A DNA stretch of 64,000 nucleotides from Helicoverpa zea (Eukaryota > Arthropoda > Insecta > Lepidoptera > Noctuidae): positions 620,001-684,000 of the forward strand of contig NC_061480.1 in NCBI RefSeq assembly GCF_022581195.2, read 5' to 3'. Numbering within the stretch: the first letter of the stretch is position 1; each line of letters begins with the position of its first letter. The notes beneath the pieces were generated by a model. The model did not search any database. It saw only the letters and a program-made list of their open reading frames with translations, and had not been told where the DNA came from. Of the stretch, positions 39,683 through 49,911 are shown one piece after another. A program made the translations under genes and the position numbers.

Positions 39683-39812
39683 CCCGTGCCGATAAAGAAT
39701 GGGATTAGAAATTGCGACAGCTGTATTTACCTCTCCCTCATACACTATAGCACATGAGCGAGAGGTAAATACAGCTGTCGCGATTTCTAATCCCATTCTT
39801 TATCGGCACGGG
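39683..39812. mobile_element. Palindromic MITE unique to copy B
   Basis: cccgtgccgataaagaatgg ... ccattctttatcggcacggg, arms of about 52 bp with a short centre. Absent at the matching place in copies A and C. Confidence 0.85.
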
Positions 39813-39833
39813 TAGTAGGTGATCAACACTTAC

Positions 39834-40186
39834 CTTTGTTAAATCAGAAGCAATATTTTCATTTGCCTTTACTTGCTCCTGCTGCATTTGAGCTCTTTTT
39901 TGCCTATAGATAAGAAACAAGTTTAATGGGTGAAACGGAATAAAAAATCAAAATAAATACCCAAGAAACATCATATTAAAATATAACAAAACAAAATACT
40001 TCTTGACATAGAGAAGAGCACGTATATAGCGTATTTTGTTATCTAAATATTACTGAGTATATTTAAAATGCGTATTTGATAAATTTCTTACCACTGAGCT
40101 TCTCTTGCGCGTTTTAAATTATCGGCCAAAACTTTTTTTTTAATTCTGACAGCACCGAATATTCTTCGTTTGTCTCTTTTTCCCAT
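39834..40186 (-). CDS. Unknown basic protein, exons 1-2, copy B
   Basis: Exon 1 40092-40186 (MGKRDKRRIFGAVRIKKKVL...) and exon 2 39834-39903 (QKRAQMQQEQVKANENIASD...), total 165 nt = 55 codons, phase 2 inside and phase 0 at the end. The same two exons occur unchanged in copy C. The palindromic MITE at 39683-39812 sits in the following intron, about 20 bp beyond the exon 2 donor. No later exon is seen within the duplicated unit, so this copy may be a 5' fragment with its own promoter. Confidence 0.45.
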
Positions 40187-40581
40187 GATTGAATTATGCT
40201 GAAAATAATTAATAGAATTTAATTTGGAGAATAAATTATATAAACAATTCAAACAAAGAAGTAAACTAACGACGATGACATTTACGTACATATTTCTATA
40301 TAACCAACATCAAAAAAAGAGAACCCAATCTATAACATTTTCGCATTAGAGTATCATGGGCTAATATTTATGTATATTACATTTCAATCAGATCATTATA
40401 ACTAATAAATAAAATAAAAACTCACTTGTATCAAAACGTGTTAGTTGCGCTATATTTTTCGAACTCCGGCGAGTTTACGCGGCGCAACAGCGAGCGATAC
40501 GTCCTTCCTTGGTAAGCGCTTGGCGCTGACTATCTGACTAAAGTTTTAAGTTGAACACCGTCACCGCGCATCACAAGATTA

Positions 40582-40796
40582 ATGGCTGATTTACATTGAG
40601 TCAGTAACTGACGTCAGTCCACTGACAAGTCAGTGCTGACCCGGCACTGCCATCGTGTAAATTGATTTGAAGTCAGTACAGTACTACTGACGAAACACTG
40701 ACACTACACTGACTTCGTGTAAATAGCACGCGTCAGTTTTCGGCGCCTACACTGACGTCAGTTACTGACTCAATGTAAATCAGCCTTTATATAGAT
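40582..40796. mobile_element. Harbinger-type MITE unique to copy B
   Basis: GGCTGATTTACATTGAGTCA and its inverse bound a 215-bp element with tcagt-rich interior, flanked by TTA (40579-40581, 40797-40799). Copies A and C read straight through as caagatttata. Confidence 0.85.
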
Positions 40797-41024
40797 TTTT
40801 TGCATTGCAAACAAAAATTATTTTAAAATATTGTTTTACTTTTAAATAGACCAATATTTATTTAAAACACTCCCAAGATAAATGATCAAACTTTCTTAAT
40901 CTTTTTTTTGTTATTTTTTTGTGACTATATCCAAAGCATAATGACGCATCAAAACTCGTAGGTATATAACGTTTAAATTCGCGAAAATTTGTGATATGGT
41001 AATTACAAATTATATTTGTAACTA

Positions 41025-41190
41025 GCTTTTGCCCGCGGCTTCGCTCCCGTCAACTGACTTCTCTACTTTACCCTATTTTTTTCTGACAATAACAAACACA
41101 ACAAAAAAAGAATTAGCCAAATTGGTCCAGGCGTTGTTGAGTTATGCGCTTACCAACACATTTTGCGATTCATTTTTATATTATAGACTA
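41025..41190 (-). mobile_element. Helitron-like element, duplicated copy
   Basis: Same sequence as 38070-38235, carried along by the tandem duplication. Confidence 0.5.
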
Positions 41191-41699
41191 GTTGTTGCCC
41201 GCGACTTTGTCTGCGTGGGCAATATAGAATTTTATGTAGCCTATGGAATGTCACTATCAAAGGATCACCAAAGTAAAGAAAGTTCTCGCGCACGTAGCCA
41301 CAAAGATAGAAGGATGCACTCATAGATATCGTAACTCGTAATACGTGCTCTGAGAAATGCGACAGGATGGATTGACATAGGTATTAGTTGGTTGTCAAAT
41401 ATTATGATTGCGTTCAGAAATTTAACTTAAGATTTATAATTTAATTTCTGACAAAACTTAAGATTTATCTTTCGATTTCTATATAGTCTTATTAAAAAAA
41501 TAATCGGACAGATTAACAACTGAAGTTAGTTAAAATTGAGTTTCTCGAAGCCGACCACTATTTATGTACTATGTATTTTGAGACTATGCAATTTTGTCGC
41601 GTTTGTTGAGTTTCAGAACGCGATATTAGATCCTCCAACGCGCACGCGAATTTGAACTTTATGCAGCGGTAATAAATTACAAATTGACTCTCCATTTTA

Positions 41700-42013
41700 T
41701 TTGAAATAAACGTTTTCATCCTTTTCTGTCATTCAATAATGAATCATTTTGTCTGCAAATGTTTAATAAATCAAATAATAAAGTTATAAAGTAAATCGTA
41801 AATCGTGAATCAGTTTGCTGTAGCAAACTACCGTATAGACCAAAATCACCAAAATAGCAGACCAATCGCACACCAATCAAAATATGTCAATCGAATACGA
41901 TTGGTCTTTTATTAGTAGCAGAATGCCCAATGTGGTTAAAACTGCTATTATGATCATATTGCGATTCGATTTCTATTCGATTTTGACATTATTAACTTAG
42001 GAGAATCGGGGCC
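41700..42013 (-). mobile_element. CAG-flanked MITE, duplicated truncated copy
   Basis: Matches 38745-39058 by position within the repeat unit; same truncated left end. Confidence 0.8.
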
Positions 42014-42041
42014 CAGTAATATTAGTAGTCCCCTAAAGCTT

Positions 42042-42610
42042 GGGTTTCCTAGGAAAGCGGTGCCGTCATATAGCGGCCGTCATATTACGGACGCAAATAG
42101 ACGGTCGTCTTTACGGTGATGACATGCGGAAAGTTCCACGGCCGTTTTAACACACCGTCATAAACTTTTTGTTAGTTGTATCATACTTACTAACCTGTTT
42201 TATTTAATATTTCTCAAATTTCATGACACCAATTCTGTTTTAGTTGACTTTTTCTATAATCTTTATTTCTTATATTATATATTGCTTCGTGGTTACGAAC
42301 GAAATCTATTAAAATTTCGTCGTCCTCGCTGCTCTAAGAGTTGTAACTAATTTTTGACGTTGTTCCGAAAAAAAAAAACCACAAATACGTATTAAAAAAG
42401 CTTCACCGCTTTCAATAAAACGTTCACCAAACTATCTGACACCGTCAAGACGGCTGTCATGCAAATGGCGGCACCGCTTTTTGAAGTTACGGTGTCAGTT
42501 ACCGCTCTCTAGGAAACCGCCCCATTTTGTTTACATAGACAACGTTCTGGTGACGTCTTTCACCGCTGTATTACGGCCGCTATATGACGGCACCGCTTTC
42601 CTAGGAAACC
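42042..42610. mobile_element. TIR element in copy C
   Basis: Duplicate of 39087-39654 with one extra A in an A-run near 42376. Confidence 0.75.
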
Positions 42611-42640
42611 AAAGCTTAAGCGAATTATGTCAATACTTAC

Positions 42641-42993
42641 CTTTGTTAAATCAGAAGCAATATTTTCATTTGCCTTTACTTGCTCCTGCTGCATTTGAGC
42701 TCTTTTTTGCCTATAGATAAGAAACAAGTTTAATGGGTGAAACGGAATAAAAAATCAAAATAAATACCCAAGAAACATCATATTAAAATATAACAAAACA
42801 AAATACTTCTTGACATAGAGAAGAGCACGTATATAGCGTATTTTGTTATCTAAATATTACTGAGTATATTTAAAATGCGTATTTGATAAATTTCTTACCA
42901 CTGAGCTTCTCTTGCGCGTTTTAAATTATCGGCCAAAACTTTTTTTTTAATTCTGACAGCACCGAATATTCTTCGTTTGTCTCTTTTTCCCAT
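42641..42993 (-). CDS. Unknown basic protein, exons 1-2, copy C
   Basis: Exon 1 42899-42993 and exon 2 42641-42710, the same protein sequence as copy B. Splice sites are unchanged. The upstream (promoter side) flank continues to 43503, where the composite insertion begins. Confidence 0.45.
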
Positions 42994-43908
42994 GATTGAA
43001 TTATGCTGAAAATAATTAATAGAATTTAATTTGGAGAATAAATTATATAAACAATTCAAACAAAGAAGTAAACTAACGACGATGACATTTACGTACATAT
43101 TTCTATATAACCAACATCAAAAAAAGAGAACCCAATCTATAACATTTTCGCATTAGAGTATCATGGGCTAATATTTGTGTATATTACATTTCAATCAGAT
43201 CATTATAACTAATAAATAAAATAAAAACTCACTTGTATCAAAACGTGTTAGTTGCGCTATATTTTTCGAACTCCGGCGAGTTTACGCGGCGCAACAGCGA
43301 GCGATACGTCCTTCCTTGGTAAGCGCTTGGCGCTGACTATCTGACTAAAGTTTTAAGTTGAACGCCGTCACCGCGCATCACAAGATTTATATAGATTTTT
43401 TGCATTGCAAACAAAAATTATTTTAAAATATTGTTTTACTTTTAAATAGACCAATATTTATTTAAAACACTCCCAAGATAAATGATCAAACTTTCTTAAT
43501 CTTTTTTTACACGCTTTTTATTAGCTTCACCTGTATGTTTGTATGTTTGTAACCGACTTCTTTGGGCGCGATTTTGACCCACTTTAAACGGCCAGATTTC
43601 GTTCAAACTTTGTAGATTTATTGAGGACCGATGACAATACACTAATTTGATAAAATTATTCCATTTTTAACCGACTTCCCAAAAAGGAGGAGGTTACACA
43701 TACACATCGATTATTCCGAGGTTTATAGACCGATCTACGTGATTCTTTTTTTGTTCGACTCGGAATAGCTGCCAGTTGGTCCCATAGTCATCAGGTCAGG
43801 ATCTGATGATGGAAACCCTGAGAAATCGAGGGCAACCTTCGAAAGTTGTAGGCATACATAGGGTAAAAACTTGACACTCAAGTGTACGCCTAAAAGCACT
43901 ATTCAACT

Positions 43909-44275
43909 GTGAAGATTTGGAGCTGACCTGATGATGGAGACCAGAGAGGGTCCAGGGAACTCGACAAATGAATATGTAAACTACCTCGTGTTTGGGCTTA
44001 AATTATTTGTATTGACAAGACCTTTGCAACAGTGAAGGTTTGGAGCTGACCTGATGATGGAGACCAGAGAAAGTCGAGGGAACTCGACAACTGAATATGT
44101 AAACCTCGTGTTTGGGCTTAAATTATTTGTATTGACAAAACCTATGCAACAGTGAAGGTTGGGAGCTGACCTGATGATGGAGACCAGAGAAAGTCGAGGG
44201 AACTCGACAACTGAGTAAATAAACAAATAAACTGAATATGTAAAATACCTCATTTGGACTTATATTCTTTGTATT
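43909..44275. repeat. Minisatellite, three units of about 120 bp
   Basis: Units start at 43909, 44032 and 44152 with gtgaaggtttggagctgacc and share ctgatgatggagaccagaga and gtgtttgggcttaaattatt. The third unit is degenerate at its end. Confidence 0.85.
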
Positions 44276-44860
44276 GATGAGAACTTCCCACTTGTATGGA
44301 TAGTGACAACTATTCGTAATATCACCCGTGTCGTCACGTTACGCACCAAATCCTCAACCATCAAGAGACCAACATCCAAAATATGTATTTTACCCGTTTA
44401 TGTTTTACGCATGTTATTTTAGAAGAAATTTACACTTTACATATGTTTAAAATCAAGTAAGTATACAACAAATATTTACTACTTTACTTTTAGATCAAAT
44501 GTACAAAATCACAATATTGTTAAATTGTCTTTCCATATCTATATTAATTATTTTAAGATAATATTGTTATTCATAATTAAACTTTGTTAGTATAAGGTCA
44601 AAATGTTATATTTATTATGTATATATTCATTGTATATGAGTCATAATGTGTAAATTTTGTTCGAATTTAATGTATACAGTACAAGTGCAAATTATGTAGT
44701 TCAAATGTTTTTAAGTATAGTTCATCCTTAGTTCATTTTCGCCCACCAAGGACGTTCCTTCAGTAACGTCCTTGGTGGGCGGTATGTTTGCGACTAACAT
44801 TTGAATGCTTCCTACTCGCTCGATAGATGGCGTTGTCGCGTTTAAATGTGCGCTATGGTT

Positions 44861-45954
44861 GCCTCACCCCGCACCTGACGCCACGCCCAGAACAGTACGG
44901 GTTTCGGGCGGAACACAGCACGACGCTCCAGCTGACGAGGGTACTGCACCACTTCGCCAACACGGTGAACAGGCGTGAACACGCGGTTGCAGTATTCCTC
45001 GACATGGAGAAGGCTTTTGACCGGGTCTGGCACCCCGGTCTCATATACAAGATCTCCACGTCGGATACGCCCCGCCGCATAACACAGGTGATCTCCAGTT
45101 TTCTTTCAGGACGCACAATACGTGTGGTGGTCGACGGCGCGCTATCAAGCGCGCGCCCGGTGAGAGCGGGAGTGCCGCAGGGAAGCTGCCTCTCGCCCGT
45201 CTGCTACTCACGGTACACCGACGACATCCCCTCGGCGGAGGACTCGACACTTGCGCTGTATGCTGACGACGCCGCGTACATCACAACGTCGATGAGCGCG
45301 AAGCACGCGATCGTCAAAATGCAGCGTGTCCTCGACCTCCTCCCCAAATGGCTGTCCAAATGGCGGCTGTCGGTGAACGTGGGTAAGACGCAGGCGATCA
45401 TCATCGGGGGCGGCCCCGCACGACCACCCAAACTGGCACTACAAGGCGCCGAGATCGAGTGGTCGCCCCGGGTCAAGTACCTGGGCGTCACCATCGACCG
45501 GCGCCTCACCATGGCTGCACACGTCCGGCAGGTCGCCGGTAAGGGCAGGGTAGCCCGCGCCTTGCTCAAACCAGTGCTCTCATCTCGCCTCCCGCTGCGT
45601 ACCAAACTGGCGGTGTACAAGACGTACATCCGGCCGGTACTGACGTACGCCGCCCCAGCGTGGTTCGCCCTCACTAGCGAGAGCAGCCGCAAGACGCTGC
45701 GCTCACAGCAGAGCGCATGCCTGCGGCTCATCGCGCAAGCTCCTCGCTATGTGAGGAACGACGTCCTCCAGCGGGACCTTAAGATGGAGAGCCTGGACGA
45801 GTTCGTGCGCCGGCTCAGCGAGGGCATGTTCGCGCGTGCAGACGCATCTGCTTGGCTTCACGTCAAGCACCTGGCGCCCTTGCACGCGCGCCCGCCTGAC
45901 GCTAAGGCCTTACCGCGCGACCTCCTGCCGGACGTGCCGCCACCACCGGACTGA
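44861..45954 (+). pseudogene. Jockey-like non-LTR reverse transcriptase, 5'-truncated
   Basis: About 363 codons to a stop at 45952-45954. They open with LTPRPEQYGFRAEHSTT, then AVFLDMEKAFDRVWH (RT motif A), GVPQGSCLSP (motif B), LALYADDAAYI (catalytic motif C) and KYLGVTIDRRL, followed by the usual thumb and C-terminal region. The start of the RT and any endonuclease or ORF1 are missing, as in a 5'-truncated LINE insertion. The frame happens to be open through the upstream BEL LTR back to an ATG at 44827, but that start is LTR sequence. The coding strand is GC-rich, unlike its surroundings. Confidence 0.85.
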
Positions 45955-46606
45955 CGACACCCGAGCTGGCTGCACCCATCTACACGCAGCCAGCTCACAC
46001 AACAGACACTCCACACACACGATATACACTCGGCGAGCGTCGTGTGCTAGGTTAATATAGGCACGACGCAACCCGCCACACAATCACGACTCCACAACAT
46101 TGTACTCACGCAATACCGTGTCGCGCAAGCGCGCACACGGTGGCGCACACACTGAGCGGCGGTACACACTCATACAAGCCGCTCATACATACATAATCGG
46201 CCCGTCGGCTGGAGCGTGACCGGCTAGCTCTGGAAGCGTTACAGTCGCGGGTCTAGCATACCCGTTGTGCAGGGGCGCAGAGCCGGCGTCTCTGTCGCTG
46301 GTCGTCACCCGCCGGGCCTCCCCCGGGTAACCGGGGGTCTCACCTGGCGAGGACTGACCGCCGAGACGCCGTGAAGAAGCGGCAATGTGCTGCCGCCAGC
46401 GCACCTGCAAACAAACACACGACATATTAACACATAGGGCAGCGTCGCACAAACGCTGTCCTAAACTGCCGCGCCTACATCGGCAATCCAAAGACCTGCC
46501 CGTAGTAACGGGCAGCGATTGGACCCCGCGGGAAAGGGGCGTAGCCCCGCGGCCCGCCAGCCGCGCCCCCTTGCGGGGGCGCAGCGACAACCCGAGACCC
46601 GAGTAA
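45955..46606 (+). other. LINE 3' region, GC-rich with small hairpins
   Basis: Continues the LINE after its stop codon. GC-rich with paired tracts (ccccgcgggaaagggg; gcgcccccttgcgggggcgc at 46564-46583). No convincing frame. Confidence 0.4.
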
Positions 46607-46771
46607 TGGTGTCTACACACCAAAGCCGCTGATGCCGGCGGCACAGCCCGGCGGCCCAAGCCGCCGGCCGTATTTTGTTCAATCATGCCGCATGATTGTA
46701 CAAAATACGGCCGGCGGGTTGGGCCGCCGGGCTGTGCCGCCGGCATCTGCGGCTTTGGTGTGTAGACACCT
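46607..46771. mobile_element. Palindromic Harbinger-type MITE
   Basis: TGGTGTCTACACACCAAAGC with its inverse at the right end; 165 bp, about 75-bp arms. TAA flanks both sides (46604-46606, 46772-46774). Confidence 0.8.
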
Positions 46772-47114
46772 TAAGACTTTAATATACCAGCTTAGAACAG
46801 TGCACAGAGGAGGTTTTATTTATCATCACCCCATCTTGTGTACTAGTAGGTCAGCAGATCACCTAGTAGCTTAGCTAGGAAACAACAGTCGATAAGGCAG
46901 GACTCGTTGTTAATTTTTATTTCCAATAATTATCTTTAGCCGTTTTCTCTAATATTGGCAAATTTTTGTATACTAAAGAGAATTTTAATTCTACAAAACA
47001 AATAATAGTTTAAAAAAAAAACACGCTTTTATAAAGAAACCAAAGTAAAAAATAAATAATAATTAAAAAATTAAAAAGCTATTATAAATAATCCAAACTA
47101 AAAAGTAGAAAATA

Positions 47115-47514
47115 AATAATAGTTTAAAAAAAACTAAAAAACACGCTTTTTATAGAAAACCGAACTAAAAAATAGCAAATAAATTTTAATGAATTTAAAT
47201 TAAGAAAATAGTGTTCAAAATTTCAATGAATATAAATTAATAATAGTGTGAATACAAAAAAAAATATTTAAAAAAGCGTGGGGTGCATGGTGTCAATAGT
47301 TATAAATATTTTATTGACAGATATGAGTAGAGTGATTTAGTGAAGCACCCCACGCTTTTTTAAATATTTTTTTTTGTATTCACACTACTATTAATTTATA
47401 TTCATTGAAATTTTGAACACTATTTTCTTAATTTAAATTCATTAAAATTTATTTGCTATTTTTTAGTTCGGTTTTCTATAAAAAGCGTGTTTTTTAGTTT
47501 TTTTTAAACTATTA
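47115..47514. repeat. Large foldback repeat, about 170-bp arms
   Basis: Left arm 47115-47286 and right arm 47345-47514 are near-perfect inverses, both carrying acacgctttttatagaaaac and aaaaaagcgtggggtgc. The loop is 58 bp. Partial extra copies of the arm motif lie at 46995-47040. Confidence 0.85.
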
Positions 47515-47570
47515 TTTTTTGTTATTTTTTTGTGACTATATCCAAAGCATAATGACGCATCAAAGTCTTA

Positions 47571-47752
47571 AGTAAAATTAGGAGAATCGAGCCCCTGGCA
47601 TATTTTGGAACGCTACTAAATTGTAGACCACAGATACTGCGAACATTTTACATAAAAATGTGACGTTTTGTCATCGGTCGGGTTATACCCGCCATTTTGA
47701 AGTGTTGTTCTTTGTTTACATTTTGGCTCACGGCTCGGCGAATAGGATATAG
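47571..47752. repeat. Two MITE fragments
   Basis: 47571-47597 is the right end of the CAG-flanked family (taaaattaggagaatcgag). 47625-47752 is a diverged half of the palindromic MITE at 10005-10218 (cagatactgcgaacatttta). Confidence 0.65.
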
Positions 47753-48125
47753 AGAGCAATTTCATCTAAGAACACGACTCACCGCTGTGAGCTGGGGGAC
47801 GCGGCATAATTCGCGGCTACTATTGGTTCAAGGTCGAGTTGTACGATTACGCCAAGCAAGGGATGGCTCTCTTTCGATTAAAAAAATATCGATAAAATTT
47901 ATTTCATGGTATTAAGCAATGCTTAATATAAATATTTTTATTTAAAAATCTTAATGATTATTATTAAGATCTCAATATCTTAATCTAAATCTTAATATAT
48001 AAATAAATCTTAATTATATTTCTTAAAAATCTGTCTTCGAAGCCTGTAATGATTGGATATATTTGAAATAGGTACATGCACAATTTAATTATGAGAACAA
48101 AATTATGAGATTTATAAAAACTTAC

Positions 48126-48751
48126 TAAGGTAGGCAAAAATTTTGTTGGAATCGCAGAACTAAATAAACGGCGGCCTTGTTTTAAATATTCAAAACAGTC
48201 GGGGGTGAAGTGCCTTGAGCAAACAACGCTGTATTTTGTTGGAAACCAATTTTCCCTCTTGATGGTATCTATCCACTTCTCTTTTATTTCTGGAATCTTC
48301 GGAAATCTAAAATGAAAATACATTTTTTATCGATCACATCGAAAGTAATTTCTGGAGACACCGGGAACAGCCGTCTGTAACGTCGCTATAAACGGTTAAT
48401 TAACACATTGGACAAAATAAAATAGATTTTTTAAATAATGTAAATGTAATATTATCGATATCGACTTCATCCAAGGTAACAGCCCAAATTTCTTCGATAG
48501 GAATACAAAGGGCAAGAAAGAGATGAACGTATTCGAATTTCTTAATGAAAGAAAGGGACAAAAGATATCAACGAGCGTGAGCGCGGTTCACCAACCACCA
48601 ATTTAAATAGACCCCTGTGGTACTTCGTAATATAATTAAATCAAAGCCAAATGTTGGTATTGTTTACTTACCTATGAAAAGTAATACCATCCTTTGTGCA
48701 ATTCGATGTCCTGGATTGTTTCCCGCACCATTTCACCGCGCATGTAGGCAT
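48126..48751 (-). CDS. THAP-type zinc-finger gene IV (two exons seen)
   Basis: Exon 1 48672-48751 (MPTCAVKWCGKQ...KDGITFHR) and exon 2 48126-48306 (FPKIPEIKEKWIDTIK...WFPTKYSVVCSRHF...SSAIPTKFLPTL). Intron ends are gtaagt and ttttag; the join is phase 2 and exon 2 ends in phase 0 at gtaagt (261 nt in all). Zinc ligands Cys4, Cys9, C-x2-H; the AVPT box reads AIPT. It lies head-to-head with THAP gene V, 1.16 kb between the start codons. Later exons would lie below 48126, toward the composite insertion, and were not found. THAP proteins bind DNA in the nucleus; the target is unknown. Confidence 0.68.
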
Positions 48752-48864
48752 TTTTATTCTTTTTAACTAAATAAAATCCACAATAATTTAGCGTGTTCGC
48801 AGGTCATAGACTTGGTCGCTACTAAAGCATTTTACTTGGAACGTAGCCTATAATAAGAGCAAAA

Positions 48865-49215
48865 ACACTAAAGCCCGCAGTTGGTACATTGGCCCAAGCG
48901 TGGCCAATACACGCCATCACCAATGTGTACACGGGGTATTGGTGTATGTTGGCGGACATATTATGTCAATGTTGGCGTGCATTCGGCGAGTTGTCGCTTT
49001 TTTGGGCACACGTCAAAGGAATCGTGGACCAGCGCGGCTCGTGGTGTTTACACAATGGGCCAATGTTTAGTTCATCACCGGCCGCTGAGGATATTTCACT
49101 TTTGTACTTATTGCGTGTAAAACGCATATACCTGCTCCGTTCCGTCGTGGGTAAAAAATAAATTGTAGTATACAAATAAATAGCCGCAGCCTTAGTTAAG
49201 GCTGCGGCTTTTAAG
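48865..49215 (+). repeat. Repeat related to 6960-7320
   Basis: Rich in 'ggccaat' and 'ccaatgtg' motifs, includes gggccaatgtttagttcatc, and ends in a small hairpin ccgcagccttagttaaggctgcgg (halves inverted). It lies between the two head-to-head THAP genes. Confidence 0.55.
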
Positions 49216-49513
49216 GTTTATTTTATAACGCAGCTAGGAATTTGTAGGTAGTTTGGGAACTTGTAGGTGCTTATAACAGTACCTAGGTATGGACTTTTTA
49301 GTATGGAGTGATTTATCTGTTACGTAGTAACTATTATATAATCTGTGTTATAACTAGGTATGTATGTAAGTAACTATGTATAGATTGGCAGGATTGTATG
49401 GGAGTTTAATACAGCTAACAAAAGTAAGTGTTTGGTACCTATATTTATATGTTTGTTAATAGGTACAACAAACTCCCATACAACAAACGTGATTTTTTTG
49501 CTCAATTTCTAAA

Positions 49514-49570
49514 CAATGGTACGGAACCCTCCGTGCGCGATTTCGACTCGCACTTCGCCGGTTTTTTATT
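49514..49570 (+). repeat. Retroposon tail ('aatggtacggaaccct')
   Basis: acaatggtacggaaccctcc...cgcacttcgccggtttttta; the same motif occurs at 62685-62742 on the minus strand. Confidence 0.55.
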
Positions 49571-49911
49571 ATATGTGTGTACAAAAAGTCGTAAATAAGT
49601 AAACAAAAGCTTATTTTCCAAACTTTTAATGGTTTCATAATATTAACCCTTGAAACACCAACAAATAACGCATTGTTTTGACCAATTTCGACCTCTAATT
49701 TCTTTGTACTCTGCTGAGTCTACTCGTCCCTTTCTCTCTCAGGGTATAGAAAAAGACAGAAACAAAGTCGAATCGAGTCGGCCAGACGCCATTTTATAAC
49801 CAGGTCATGACGTCATACGCTTCGCGATCAATAACCTCTAGTCGCGAGTGAACTGTCACCGCGAACGTCAGTTCAATATATTTGTGTATTTTGTTTTGTG
49901 AAATATTTATA

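Larger units (their letters stand above)
37041..43503. repeat. Tandem duplication: three copies of a unit of about 2-3 kb
   Basis: Copy A 37041-39058, copy B 39059-42013, copy C 42014-43503 (then interrupted; its flank resumes at 47518). B and C are offset by 2955 bp and nearly identical for long stretches (for example 38074-39060 versus 41029-42015). Copy A lacks the 568-bp TIR element; copy B has two extra MITEs (39683-39812, 40582-40796). Each copy carries the same two coding exons. Confidence 0.88.
44290..46884 (+). mobile_element. BEL/Pao remnant: internal 3' end plus LTR split by a LINE
   Basis: 44290-44784 is AT-rich non-coding DNA ending in ccttggtgggcggta, the same purine-rich tract that precedes the 3' LTR of BEL-2. 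LTR-like sequence follows at 44785-44860 (TGTT..., gctcgatagatggcgttgtc) and resumes at about 46777-46884 (aatataccagcttag ... tagctaggaaaca). Between them lies a LINE fragment. It is a relative of BEL-2, not the same copy. Confidence 0.75.
43505..47517. mobile_element. 4-kb composite insertion in copy C
   Basis: Copy C breaks at cttaatctttttt (43503) and its sequence resumes at ttgttatttttttgtgacta (47520). The left end starts acacgctttttattagcttc; the right end carries the related inverse ctataaaaagcgtgt (47486-47500). Inside, in order: minisatellite, BEL remnant with a LINE in its LTR, Harbinger MITE, foldback repeat. Confidence 0.7.

Noticed and set aside
43909..44275. CRISPR-like regular repeat
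   Set aside because: Units of 120 bp are whole-unit tandem copies without unique spacers, in a eukaryotic genome.
44827..44860. ATG in the BEL LTR as start of the LINE RT
   Set aside because: These codons belong to the split LTR; they are in frame with the RT by chance.
45204..45731. 175-codon minus-strand frame
   Set aside because: Antisense shadow of the GC-rich LINE reverse transcriptase.
46183..46746. 187-codon minus-strand frame
   Set aside because: It runs through the LINE 3' region and the palindromic MITE; no family motif, open because of GC content.
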